A stretch of DNA of 6,557 bases from Lentisphaerota bacterium (lineage in GTDB: Bacteria; Verrucomicrobiota; Lentisphaeria; Oligosphaerales; Oligosphaeraceae), in assembly GCA_012800565.1 (NCBI GenBank), contig JAAZIZ010000389.1:1-6557 (forward strand), written 5' to 3'. A program made the position numbers and the translations under genes. Below are positions 1 through 6,557 of the stretch, one piece after another; the first letter of the stretch is position 1; the number at the start of each line of letters is the position of its first letter. Below the pieces are notes generated by a model. The model ran no database searches. It was not told the DNA's origin and worked only from the letters and a program-made list of their open reading frames with translations.

Positions 1-2141
1 ATACTGCAGTCCTGCGCCAATTCCCAGCCGTTCCGGAGCAGACCGAGGCGCATGGTGCTGGAGTTTAACTTCTCGGGCAGGGTGACTTCTGCGAACACGG
101 ACTCCTGCAGGCTGTAGAAGTCGCGCAACAGCGGATTCCGGGAGGCATGCAAGGTATGCGGCCAGGCCGGCTGATGATGGGGCAGGCTTGGACCGGCCGG
201 GAGGCGGCTGATGCCTTCTTTGAACACAGGCAGGAACTCAGTGGCAAATGTGCTGTTGTGCTGAAAACAGATAAAGCCATCGGCACCCAGCTGCCGTGCC
301 AGCTGGATTTGTTCAGCCGCTGCGGCCGCGTCTTCAAGAAGATTGATGCCGATGCCGGGATAGACTGGCAGGCGGTTCTGCACCAGCCGGGTCTGTTCCT
401 GCAGATAGTAGGCGAATTCCTGAGCCGATGATTCGTAATTCATCGGGCAGATAAAATCCAGCAGCTGCTCCTCCACCCAGGCCAAGGCATCCTGGGCAAC
501 TGAAAAGCGGGCGCTCTCCCAATTGCCATAGACTGCGGCCGAAATCTTGATCTCCGGGCGCAGGGCTTTGGCCTGCTGCGAGACTTCCCGCACCAGACGA
601 GTGATGTTCTCCTGCCGCCACAGAGTATATTCACTGTACAGACGGCCGTTCTGGAGACAATCCTGGGGCCAGCGCTCGACTTTTGCTCCCAGGGATGCTT
701 CGAATGCCGCCTTGGCGCTGTCACTGAAATCGCATTTGCCGTCCGGGTAACGGATATAGTCAAAATGCAGGCCGTCCACCGGATAGCGTTGCACGATTTC
801 CAGCATCGACTCCAGCTCCAGACGGAAATTCTCTTCCAGATGTGGTGCCAGAAACAGCGTCTGCTGGCCTTCGACGGTTACTTGCGTGCGCCCGGCTTTC
901 TGCATTTCTTCGCGCAGCGCCGGCGGTGTGCGGTGCCCCATGAACCAGTTGACTTTCCAGACGTGCATCTCGACCTGATATTTACGGCAGGCATCCAGGC
1001 ATTCCTGGAGGAAATCGCGCTTGTCCCGTCCCGAACCCAGGCTGGGATGCTGGGGCAGCACCGCGCTGGGATAATCAGCCACATAGGCCCAGAGCAGATT
1101 CGGGAAGATCGCATTGAAGCCGTTTTCCGCCAGGACCCGCACGGTCTTGTCCCAGCCCCAGTCAGCTATTCCGTAGGGCGAATGCAGCCAGGCTCCGCGC
1201 AGCTCACCATCCCGGGAGGGACTGGCCAGGGCGAAAGCCAGCCTGGCCTGCCGGCGCGCCTCGCCGGCCAGACGGTAAGCCGACGGATACAGTTTGGCGG
1301 TGAAAGCCGTCTGGGCTTCCTGCTGCAGTTTTTGTGCGCTGCGCAAAGTCTGTTCAGCCCGGTTGCCGCCGTCACTGCCGTTGTCGCGGCAGAATTGGGC
1401 CAAGTCGTCCAGGCTCTGCAGTCCGGCGATATCGACTGTTTGCTGCAGGCGCTGCTCGCTGAGGCGCTGCCAGACTGCGGGCAGCCAGTGTCCGATGAAA
1501 GCCAGCAGGAACTGCTGCGCCGCGGCATTGTCCTGGCCGAGGTACACGTGGGACATATAGAAGCCATTTTGATTGGCGACAATGCCCGGGCGCCCGCTGT
1601 CCTGGCCGTCCTGACTGCGGAACGTTGCCAGGACTGTGGCCGGCTGCGGGCTGTTGCTGTCCAGCACCGGTTCCAGCAGATTGTATGACCGCTGGGCCAG
1701 AAAAGACGGGCTTTCCGGCCAGGCCTGCTGGTTGAACTGCAGGCCACTGATCGCACCGAGGTCAGTTTTGTTCACATAACGGCAGCGGCTGATGCCCAGC
1801 AGGGACAATATCTGCGGGTCCTGATTGTAGAAGACGCCTAATTTGCCTCCGGACTGGACAAAGGCGGTGACGACCGCCGCACTTTCCAGCGGCAGAAGAT
1901 GGTTGTGCGGCAGAAACAAGACTTTGCAGCCGGACAGGTCAGACGCAGTGACATGGTCATCCCGTACCCTTTTCCAGGGCAGGGACAGATTTTGCAGGCA
2001 GGCGGTGATTTTGCGGGCGTGCAGGTCAAGCTCGGCTTGTGGCGGCGAGCCGGAGCGCTGGCGGCCCTGCAGCACTGCAATTTCCTGTGCAGGCAGCAGT
2101 ACAGACAGCAGCAGGCAGGAGATGTACAGCAGTCTCAACAT
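1..2141 (-). CDS. Secreted GHL10 (DUF187-type) glycoside-hydrolase-like protein, C terminus outside window
   Basis: An unbroken frame of 713 codons from ATG 2141 to the left edge, with no stop. Residues 1-18 are a hydrophobic Sec-type signal peptide (MLRLLYISCLLLSVLLPA, likely cleaved near A18) without a proper lipobox. Residues 20-220 look like a Rossmann/GATase-like module, of the kind found beside glycosidase domains: GCKVLFLPHNHLLPLE (71-86) and FVQSGGKLGVFYNQ (94-107), with no evident catalytic Cys. Residues 225-310 are helical and Ala/Gln/Arg-rich. The GHL10 TIM barrel spans about 312-640: ELRGAWLHSPYG (313-324) as first strand, MHVWKVNWFMG (392-402), the family signature VDGLHFDYIRYPDG (455-468), and DFICPMNYE (562-570). 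The remainder begins a further domain that is cut off. E. coli DigH (YddW), a GHL10 lipoprotein, cleaves peptidoglycan glycan strands lacking stem peptides, so a cell-wall or other glycan substrate is plausible but not shown. The start has GAGG at a seven-base spacing and follows the RNase stop by four bases. Confidence 0.93.
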   Translation of the reverse strand, partial: MLRLLYISCLLLSVLLPAQEIAVLQGRQRSGSPPQAELDLHARKITACLQNLSLPWKRVRDDHVTASDLSGCKVLFLPHNHLLPLESAAVVTAFVQSGGKLGVFYNQDPQILSLLGISRCRYVNKTDLGAISGLQFNQQAWPESPSFLAQRSYNLLEPVLDSNSPQPATVLATFRSQDGQDSGRPGIVANQNGFYMSHVYLGQDNAAAQQFLLAFIGHWLPAVWQRLSEQRLQQTVDIAGLQSLDDLAQFCRDNGSDGGNRAEQTLRSAQKLQQEAQTAFTAKLYPSAYRLAGEARRQARLAFALASPSRDGELRGAWLHSPYGIADWGWDKTVRVLAENGFNAIFPNLLWAYVADYPSAVLPQHPSLGSGRDKRDFLQECLDACRKYQVEMHVWKVNWFMGHRTPPALREEMQKAGRTQVTVEGQQTLFLAPHLEENFRLELESMLEIVQRYPVDGLHFDYIRYPDGKCDFSDSAKAAFEASLGAKVERWPQDCLQNGRLYSEYTLWRQENITRLVREVSQQAKALRPEIKISAAVYGNWESARFSVAQDALAWVEEQLLDFICPMNYESSAQEFAYYLQEQTRLVQNRLPVYPGIGINLLEDAAAAAEQIQLARQLGADGFICFQHNSTFATEFLPVFKEGISRLPAGPSLPHHQPAWPHTLHASRNPLLRDFYSLQESVFAEVTLPEKLNSSTMRLGLLRNGWELAQDCS

Positions 2142-2145
2142 ACGT

Positions 2146-4143
2146 TTACCTCGCTAAGGTCATAACCAGACGCCCCAGCTGAGGCTTGACTTCCTGCAGG
2201 CGGACCTGCAGCTCCTCACCCAGAGAATGCCGGTCTCGGGTCATGACTACTCCGCGCTCGTAGAATTCCGCCAGTTCGGCCAGGACCATCGCGCCTTCCA
2301 GGCGGACAATAGTCGCGCGGTAATCTTGCTCCATCCCATTCCGGCGCAGGTATTCCAGTATCCAGTAGCGCCGGGCTTCGCGCTCCAGGGCCCGATTCTG
2401 GCTGGTGGTGCTCTCGACATTGTCCAGGACGGCGAACAGCTCTTCCTGGGTGTAAGGCAGCGCCTGGGCACACAGATGCGCGGTCAATTGACGCTGGATG
2501 ACCAGGTCGGCATAGCGCCGCAGCGGTGAGCTGACTTGGGTATACAGGTCCAGTCCCAGGCCGGCATGCGGCTGCGGGAAAGTGGACAGGCGGGTGCGCT
2601 TCATCTTGCGTACCTCGCGGTCGAAATCCAGGGCATGGTAAGGATGTACCGGATGCACCGGTTCAGATGACATGTCCTGCACCCGGTAGATGATGGGTAT
2701 CTCATTGCGCAGGGCATAACGTGCTGCGAGATGGTTGGCCAGAATCATGAATTCCTGCACCAGATTGTGGCTCGGGGTTTCAGGGTCATCCTCCCGCAAC
2801 GAAATCTCGTTCCTGCGGACAGTGACTTTAAGTTCCGGGCGGTTCAAGGAGACTGCTCCGGCCTCTTCCCGGAGCTGCCGCAAGTACTCGCCCTGGCGTT
2901 GCAGCACCTGCAGCGCGGCACCGGTTTCGCCCTCACCGGTGGCCAGCAGCGCATTGGCTTCATGATAAGTCAGGCGGCGGGCGACCTTGATTTGGGACAG
3001 CGTCATCTCCCAGTCCAGCAATTCGCCCTCGGGTGAGAATTCGACCAGGAAGCTCAGGGCCGGGCGCAGTTTGCCGGCTTCCAGGCTGGCCAAATCACAG
3101 CCGAGGCGCTCAGGGAACATCGTGACCACGGTAGTCGGCAGATACAGCGACAGCGGCCGTTCCACTGCAACGGTATCCAGGATATCATCCTTGCTGACAA
3201 AGCAGGACGGCGCGGCCAGGTGAATGCCGACCTGCAGACCGCCCGCCGGGTTGGTGCGGACTGACAGCGCATCATCGATTTCCCGGGTATCTTCATCGTC
3301 AATGCTGAAGACGTATTCGGCGCATAAATCCCGCCGTGCAGCTCGTTCCTGCGCCATGGTTTCGAAATCCGGCAAAGAGTCCGCGTGCTGTGCGGCTGCG
3401 GCCGGAAAAGCAGCGTGGATACCGTTGACCAGCAGGAATTCGTCGGCGTCTTCCGGCAGCCGGGAGAGTTTTTTCAGCAGCCGCAGGGCAGTTTCGCGGG
3501 CAGTCTTGCCGTGCGGGCAGTCGGCCAGGAGATTGACGACCTCGCTGTTAAAGCCACAGAGGAGATAATCCAAGGTCAGTTTGACAAAGGGTTCCATTTC
3601 GGCCGGCACTGCCTCGGGGCCGGCTGTGGCGCTGCCGGTCAGTACTGCAGCCAGCCAGTCGCGTTGCCGTTCTTTCAAGGCGGCTTTGGCGGCGCGCTCC
3701 TGCCGCAGGCGCTTGAGTTCGGCGATGCCCTCCGCGGTCCGGGGGCTGAACTCCTGCCCCTGGCGCTGAAAATGCAGATTGTCAGCGATCAGCTTACGGG
3801 CCATGGCAGAGAGCTGCAGAGGTTCCGCGGCAGCAAAATAGTTTTGGCAGATATCTTCCAGGGACAGGCTGCCATCACCGCGTTCCAGCAGGTCCGCCCA
3901 GAGCAATTCGACATCAATTTCCGCCATGGTCTCCTGAATGCGTTCCTGCAGCAGCGCCAGAGCGGTGATATGCTCTTTTTTGGCTTTGCCATGAATGGCC
4001 AGAACTTGCCGGGCCGATACTTTGCGGGGAGGCGGTAACGTGCCCTGGACCTGCAGGCGTTCGTTACCGCCTTTGACTACAATGCCCAGGCACATTTCAT
4101 TGTTGGCAAAATAATCAATAATGCTGTTATCTTCAACGAACAT
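2146..4143 (-). CDS. RNase II/R-family 3'-5' exoribonuclease, cyanobacterial/chloroplast-like type
   Basis: Cytoplasmic hydrolytic exoribonuclease of the RNB family, degrading RNA from the 3' end with Mg2+. The chosen 665-residue product begins MFVEDNSIIDYF. Residues 17-50 look like the small beta-barrel found at the N terminus of cyanobacterial-type RNase II. Residues 55-165 are helical, with a VELLWADLLERG segment also typical of that type. The RNB catalytic domain covers about 270-600: metal site SIDDEDTREIDDAL (280-293), then VERPLSLYLPTTVVTMFPERL (327-347, quoted here as key region), LTYHEANALL (391-400), and SSPLRRYADL (538-547) with R542 matching the catalytic Arg500 of E. coli RNase II. 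Residues 605-663 form an S1-like RNA-binding end. Of the four conserved metal-binding aspartates, three are present (D282, D290, D291); the second is Glu288. The reading frame continues upstream to an ATG at 4260, but this lies beside the preceding gene's terminator. Only a weak GAAAG site precedes 4143, so the start is less sure than the family. Confidence 0.92.
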   Translation of the reverse strand: MFVEDNSIIDYFANNEMCLGIVVKGGNERLQVQGTLPPPRKVSARQVLAIHGKAKKEHITALALLQERIQETMAEIDVELLWADLLERGDGSLSLEDICQNYFAAAEPLQLSAMARKLIADNLHFQRQGQEFSPRTAEGIAELKRLRQERAAKAALKERQRDWLAAVLTGSATAGPEAVPAEMEPFVKLTLDYLLCGFNSEVVNLLADCPHGKTARETALRLLKKLSRLPEDADEFLLVNGIHAAFPAAAAQHADSLPDFETMAQERAARRDLCAEYVFSIDDEDTREIDDALSVRTNPAGGLQVGIHLAAPSCFVSKDDILDTVAVERPLSLYLPTTVVTMFPERLGCDLASLEAGKLRPALSFLVEFSPEGELLDWEMTLSQIKVARRLTYHEANALLATGEGETGAALQVLQRQGEYLRQLREEAGAVSLNRPELKVTVRRNEISLREDDPETPSHNLVQEFMILANHLAARYALRNEIPIIYRVQDMSSEPVHPVHPYHALDFDREVRKMKRTRLSTFPQPHAGLGLDLYTQVSSPLRRYADLVIQRQLTAHLCAQALPYTQEELFAVLDNVESTTSQNRALEREARRYWILEYLRRNGMEQDYRATIVRLEGAMVLAELAEFYERGVVMTRDRHSLGEELQVRLQEVKPQLGRLVMTLAR
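2148..2152 (-). promoter_or_regulatory. Ribosome binding site of the GHL10 gene, inside the end of the RNase gene
   Basis: GAGGT on the minus strand overlaps the last Arg codon and the first base of the TAA stop of the RNase gene. It lies six to seven bases before the ATG at 2141. Ribosomes finishing the RNase would cover this site, which favours translational coupling. Confidence 0.8.
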
Positions 4144-4220
4144 CAAAAGTCTTTCGTTTTTTGGGTGGAAGCGAGCAGTGCAGCGGAGAGATAATGCAGA
4201 CTTAGGAGCCGGACCGGGAA

Positions 4221-4257
4221 CAAGAAAAAACCACGGGCAATATCTTCGTCCGTGGTT
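4221..4257 (-). terminator. Intrinsic terminator of the coiled-coil gene
   Basis: On the minus strand AACCACGG (4257-4250) pairs perfectly with CCGTGGTT (4236-4229) across a 13-base loop, and is followed by TTTTCTTG (4228-4221); with the two T of the stem the run is six T. It lies 28 bases beyond the stop codon of the coiled-coil gene and 78 bases before the exoribonuclease start. It separates the two genes into different transcription units. An ATG at 4260, in frame with the RNase, sits just before this stem and is therefore unlikely to be the RNase start. Confidence 0.85.
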
Positions 4258-4285
4258 CACGGCAGGTATGGCCGCGCAGAAAAAT

Positions 4286-5110
4286 TCATCGGCGTTGTGG
4301 TCTGCCGCCGCGCCTGTTCCATCCGCCGAAGCCTCCTCCGCCGAAGCCTCCGCCGGTGATTTCCATAATGTCTCTGACGTTTTCTGACAGCATCGCAGCG
4401 CTGATGCCGTTGCGTTCGGCCAGATTATTCAGCAACAGCTCCTGCACCGACTCCCGCATGTCCTGCAGCGCCTGGTAGTTTTCCCGCATAGTATTGCGGT
4501 CAGCGTCGCCGCCGGCGGCCATCAGCTCGTCATTGGCGGCGAGCAGGTCGCGGTACCGGGTCAGCAACTCGCGCTGTTCGCCAGTCATCCGGGAGACATC
4601 AAGATTCTTGAAAAAGTTGTCCCGGTTGGCAATGCGTTCCTGATTCCGCCGCTGCATATCCTCGCGGAAATTCTGGATGCGGGCGTACTCTTCCGGGTTT
4701 TCCGTCCGGAGGCGCTCCATGCGCTCCTGCATGCCCTCCCGGTTGCGGGGAGCACCGCCGCGTTCCCGCTGCTCTCCCGCAAAGTTGCGGGGAGGGTTGC
4801 TTTCCAGCTGTTTTTTCAGCTCCGCCAGCTCAGCGTCCCGCATGTCCAGCAGCTGCTCCAGCTTTGCTACTGTGCCGTTGTCACTGACTGTCTGGGCCGG
4901 TTTGCTGACCGCCAAGGTCTTCAAACGATTGTTCTCGTTCTGCAACTCAGCATTCTGCACCAAGGTCTGGTCCCGGGCTGCGGCCGTCTCAGACAGTTGT
5001 TCACGCAGGCTGCCGGCATCCAGGTGACTGTACAGGGCAGCGACAAAAAAAAGCACGTTTCCGACGATCAATACCACTAACAAGGTCCGATTCGGATTCT
5101 CGAAATTCAT
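4286..5110 (-). CDS. Membrane-anchored coiled-coil protein with Gly/Phe/Arg-rich tail, function unknown
   Basis: A 274-residue protein that I do not recognise as a named family. Residues 9-27 form one strongly hydrophobic helix (TLLVVLIVGNVLFFVAALY), either a signal-anchor or less likely a cleaved signal peptide. Residues 33-65 and about 79-104 have heptad-like Leu spacing with many Glu, Gln, Lys and Arg, predicting coiled coil. A Pro/Gly/Arg linker (105-122) leads to an Arg/Glu-rich helical domain (about 123-250) containing SRMTGEQRELLTRYRDLL; this faintly recalls the LTxxQ helices of Spy/CpxP-type periplasmic proteins, but the match is too weak to name it. The tail from 253 is GGGFGGGGFGGWNRRGGRPQRR in composition: Gly and Phe, then Arg-rich. 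The start is supported by GGAGG at 5122-5118. It has its own terminator and so appears monocistronic. Flanking charges do not decide the topology; I infer one anchor with the long domain outside the cytoplasm. A structural, scaffold or chaperone-like envelope role is possible but unproven. Confidence 0.85.
   Translation of the reverse strand: MNFENPNRTLLVVLIVGNVLFFVAALYSHLDAGSLREQLSETAAARDQTLVQNAELQNENNRLKTLAVSKPAQTVSDNGTVAKLEQLLDMRDAELAELKKQLESNPPRNFAGEQRERGGAPRNREGMQERMERLRTENPEEYARIQNFREDMQRRNQERIANRDNFFKNLDVSRMTGEQRELLTRYRDLLAANDELMAAGGDADRNTMRENYQALQDMRESVQELLLNNLAERNGISAAMLSENVRDIMEITGGGFGGGGFGGWNRRGGRPQRR
4322..4351 (-). repeat. Perfect tandem duplication of 15 bp coding the GGFGG tail repeat
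   Basis: Minus strand GGAGGCTTCGGCGGA occurs twice head to tail with no mismatch (4351-4337 and 4336-4322). The unit is five codons, so the reading frame is kept and the protein gains a second GGFGG (residues 254-258 and 259-263). Codon-level identity, including identical Gly codons at each position, suggests a recent slippage duplication. Confidence 0.9.
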
Positions 5111-5117
5111 GCCACGG

Positions 5118-5122
5118 CCTCC
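5118..5122 (-). promoter_or_regulatory. Ribosome binding site of the coiled-coil gene
   Basis: GGAGG on the minus strand, seven bases before the ATG at 5110. It is a near-ideal Shine-Dalgarno match and fixes that start codon. Confidence 0.85.
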
Positions 5123-5171
5123 GGGATAAAATTCATGTTTTGGTGTATCCCCAAAAACGTCTTCCAGGGCA

Positions 5172-5225
5172 CAAAATTGCCTGCGCGGGCAAAAAAGTCC
5201 AGCTCTCCCGGGGGCGGGGATGCTG
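5172..5225 (-). terminator. Probable intrinsic terminator(s) downstream of recJ
   Basis: Two adjacent hairpins read on the minus strand, starting 16 bases after the recJ stop. The first pairs CAGC (5225-5222) with GCTG (5203-5200) and TCCC with GGGA inside, interrupted by a small asymmetric internal loop, and is followed after three bases by a run of six T (5196-5191). The second pairs TTGCC (5192-5188) with GGCAA (5181-5177) around a six-base loop and is followed by TTTT (5176-5173). Neither stem is long, but position and T runs fit termination of recJ before the coiled-coil gene. Folding was done by eye. Confidence 0.5.
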
Positions 5226-5241
5226 CTTTTGGCCGTGGCCG

Positions 5242-6557
5242 TTATTTCATGGTTTGAACATCGTGCAGGCGCAGTTGCGGGACAGCTGTGCCGTTGAAGC
5301 GGTTGATATGAGGCGAGAACACGACATCCCAGGGCTGGGGCGGGAATTCATCCGGCAGGCGGCCGAAAGCGATGAACTGCATTCTGGCGCCGTTCTCGTC
5401 CCGGACGATGCCGCGGGTATGGTTGCGCCCGGCCAGGCTGCGCCGTTCGCAATATATTCCCCGGGTCAGGAATACCGGCTCGGGGTTGCCGTGCCCGAAA
5501 GGCTCCAGCATAACCAGTTCCTGGAAGAAGACATCGTCGAGTTCATCCAGGTGGACCTGGCCGCAGACATTCAGCATCGGTTTCATCGATTCAATGCCCA
5601 GGACTTTCTGAACTGCGGCATCGAACTGCTGGCAGAATACCTCCAGCATTTCTTCGTTCAGTGACAGACCGGCCGCCATGGCGTGACCGCCGAAACGGAT
5701 CAGGGTGTCGGCGCACTCATCCAGCACATTGACCAGATTCAGCATCCGGATGCTGCGGGCAGAACCAGTATACTGTCCGCTGGGGTCCCGGGTCAGCACC
5801 ACGCTGGGACGATGATAGCGGCGGGTCAGCCGCGAGGCGACGATGCCGACTACGCCCTGATGCCAGCCATCACTCCAGACTACAATGGAACGGGCAGATT
5901 CGAGGTTGTAGCGGCGGGCAATCTGATTTTCGGCGTCCTGGACCACTGCCTCCTCAATGCTCTGACGCTCCTTGTTCCGGCAGTCCAGGATTTTGGCCAG
6001 GGCAGAGGCGTCCACCATGTTGTCTGCCTCCAGGAGCTTCAGGCTGTCGGTCGGATCACCCATGCGACCAGTAGCATTGATCCGGGGGGCGAGGCGGTAG
6101 GTGATGTCGGCAGTCTCCAGGTTATCCCGGACCCCGGAGATGTCACACAGCGCATGGATGCCGGGACGCTGCTGCTGCGCCAGCACATTCAACCCATGTT
6201 TGACCAGAATCCGGTTTTCGTGCAAAAGCGGCACAATGTCGGCCACGGTACCCAAGGCGACCAGGTCCAAACATTGGCGCAAATCCGTATCCTCGCCGCC
6301 AAAACCCATTTCGCGGCCATATTTCAGGAATGCATGCGCGACCTTGAAGGCTACGCCGACCCCGGCCAGTTCCTGGATTTCCCGGGGCGAGCCGGGCAGC
6401 TTCGGATCGACTACTGCCAGGGCATTCAAGGTTTCCGGGCCCGGGGTGTGGTGATCGGTGATAATCAGGTCCAGATTGATGTCCTGGGCGGCCAGAATAG
6501 CTTCGTGGCTGGTGATACCGCAGTCCACTGTCAGCAGCAGATCACAATTGTCGGCAG
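5242..6557 (-). CDS. recJ: RecJ single-strand-specific 5'-3' DNA exonuclease (5' end of gene outside window)
   Basis: Cytoplasmic DHH-family exonuclease that degrades single-stranded DNA 5' to 3' in recombinational and mismatch repair. 437 residues are visible; E. coli RecJ has 577, so roughly 130-140 N-terminal residues, including the first DHH motif, lie beyond the edge. Numbering from the first full codon: LLLTVDCGIT with metal-ligand Asp at 11; the signature DHH at 34-36 in LIITDHH; ALGTVADIVPL at 100-110; RINATGR at 158-164; WHQGVVGIVASRL at 231-243; the DHHA1 nucleic-acid-binding motif GSARSI at 264-269 and FGGHAMAAGLSL at 288-299; then LEPFGHGNPEPVF (350-362) leading into the C-terminal OB-like domain that RecJ has and shorter DHH phosphoesterases (NrnA type) lack. 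All visible motifs are intact and there is no frameshift. An in-frame GTG at 6528 lies inside a conserved strand and is not the start. The gene ends ATG AAA TAA, followed by terminator-like hairpins. Confidence 0.96.
   Translation of the reverse strand, partial: ADNCDLLLTVDCGITSHEAILAAQDINLDLIITDHHTPGPETLNALAVVDPKLPGSPREIQELAGVGVAFKVAHAFLKYGREMGFGGEDTDLRQCLDLVALGTVADIVPLLHENRILVKHGLNVLAQQQRPGIHALCDISGVRDNLETADITYRLAPRINATGRMGDPTDSLKLLEADNMVDASALAKILDCRNKERQSIEEAVVQDAENQIARRYNLESARSIVVWSDGWHQGVVGIVASRLTRRYHRPSVVLTRDPSGQYTGSARSIRMLNLVNVLDECADTLIRFGGHAMAAGLSLNEEMLEVFCQQFDAAVQKVLGIESMKPMLNVCGQVHLDELDDVFFQELVMLEPFGHGNPEPVFLTRGIYCERRSLAGRNHTRGIVRDENGARMQFIAFGRLPDEFPPQPWDVVFSPHINRFNGTAVPQLRLHDVQTMK

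Noticed and set aside
765..1688. Long plus-strand open frame of 307 codons
   Set aside because: It lies opposite the GHL10 gene, whose family motifs run through this stretch. In GC-rich DNA antisense frames stay open by chance, and the product shows no recognisable domain.
1166..1756. Minus-strand frame of 196 codons within the GHL10 gene
   Set aside because: It is a shifted frame of the GHL10 gene; the real frame reads through without interruption and carries the domains.
3385..4038. Plus-strand open frame of 217 codons
   Set aside because: It is antisense to the RNase N-terminal half, low in recognisable motifs and without a convincing ribosome site.
4144..4220. Sigma70-type promoter for the RNase (CATTAT at about 4196-4191)
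   Set aside because: The only good -35 candidate, TTGTTC, is 21 bases away and overlaps the terminator tail; the match is too weak to annotate.
5111..5176. Promoter for the coiled-coil gene
   Set aside because: TTGTGC with GGGATA, or TTGGGG with TTTTAT, have acceptable spacing but poor -10 matches, and the second would start transcription within the ribosome site. A promoter is likely here but I cannot place it.
5140..5664. Plus-strand open frame of 174 codons overlapping the recJ 3' end
   Set aside because: It mirrors the conserved RecJ C-terminal domain on the other strand; no domain is seen in its product.
1..6557. Frequent CTGCAG/CAGCTG-like words across the window
   Set aside because: They follow from CTG (Leu), CAG (Gln) and GCA/GCC (Ala) codon use and are not evenly spaced, so they are not a repeat family or binding-site array.

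Overview
All recognisable genes lie on the minus strand, so transcription runs from high to low coordinates. In that order they are: the C-terminal three quarters of recJ (cut by the right edge), a membrane-anchored coiled-coil protein of unknown function, an RNase II/R-family exoribonuclease, and an exported GHL10 glycoside-hydrolase-like protein cut by the left edge. Nearly all of the window is coding. The only gaps are 131 bases after recJ and 142 bases between the coiled-coil gene and the exoribonuclease gene. I see no tRNA, rRNA, CRISPR array, insertion sequence, integrase or phage gene.

Layout. recJ ends at 5242 and is followed by one or two terminator-like hairpins. The coiled-coil gene (5110-4286) has its own strong ribosome binding site and is closed by a clear intrinsic terminator (4257-4221). 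The exoribonuclease (4143-2146) starts a new unit. Its last codons carry the ribosome binding site of the GHL10 gene, which starts 4 bases after the exoribonuclease stop codon, so these two genes are almost certainly co-transcribed and probably translationally coupled. The window therefore holds three transcription units: the end of recJ, the monocistronic coiled-coil gene, and the RNase-GHL10 pair.

Organism. The DNA is GC-rich with heavy use of CTG and CAG codons, Shine-Dalgarno sites of the GGAGG/GAGG type, and intrinsic terminators. It is bacterial. The exoribonuclease resembles the cyanobacterial/chloroplast type of RNase II more than E. coli RNase II or RNase R. The small Arg/Glu-rich coiled-coil protein and the large secreted GHL10 protein remind me of the PVC superphylum (Lentisphaerota/Kiritimatiellota), but this is an impression from protein style and is not proven by anything in the window.

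How the genes relate. RecJ (DNA repair exonuclease) and the RNase (RNA turnover) are housekeeping nucleases. The GHL10 protein is predicted to work outside the cytoplasm on a glycan, possibly peptidoglycan. No single pathway obviously joins the four genes, and I see no convincing new multi-gene system. The points most worth following are the RNase-GHL10 coupling, the Asp-to-Glu change in the RNase metal site, and the uncharacterised coiled-coil protein with a duplicated Gly-Phe-rich tail.
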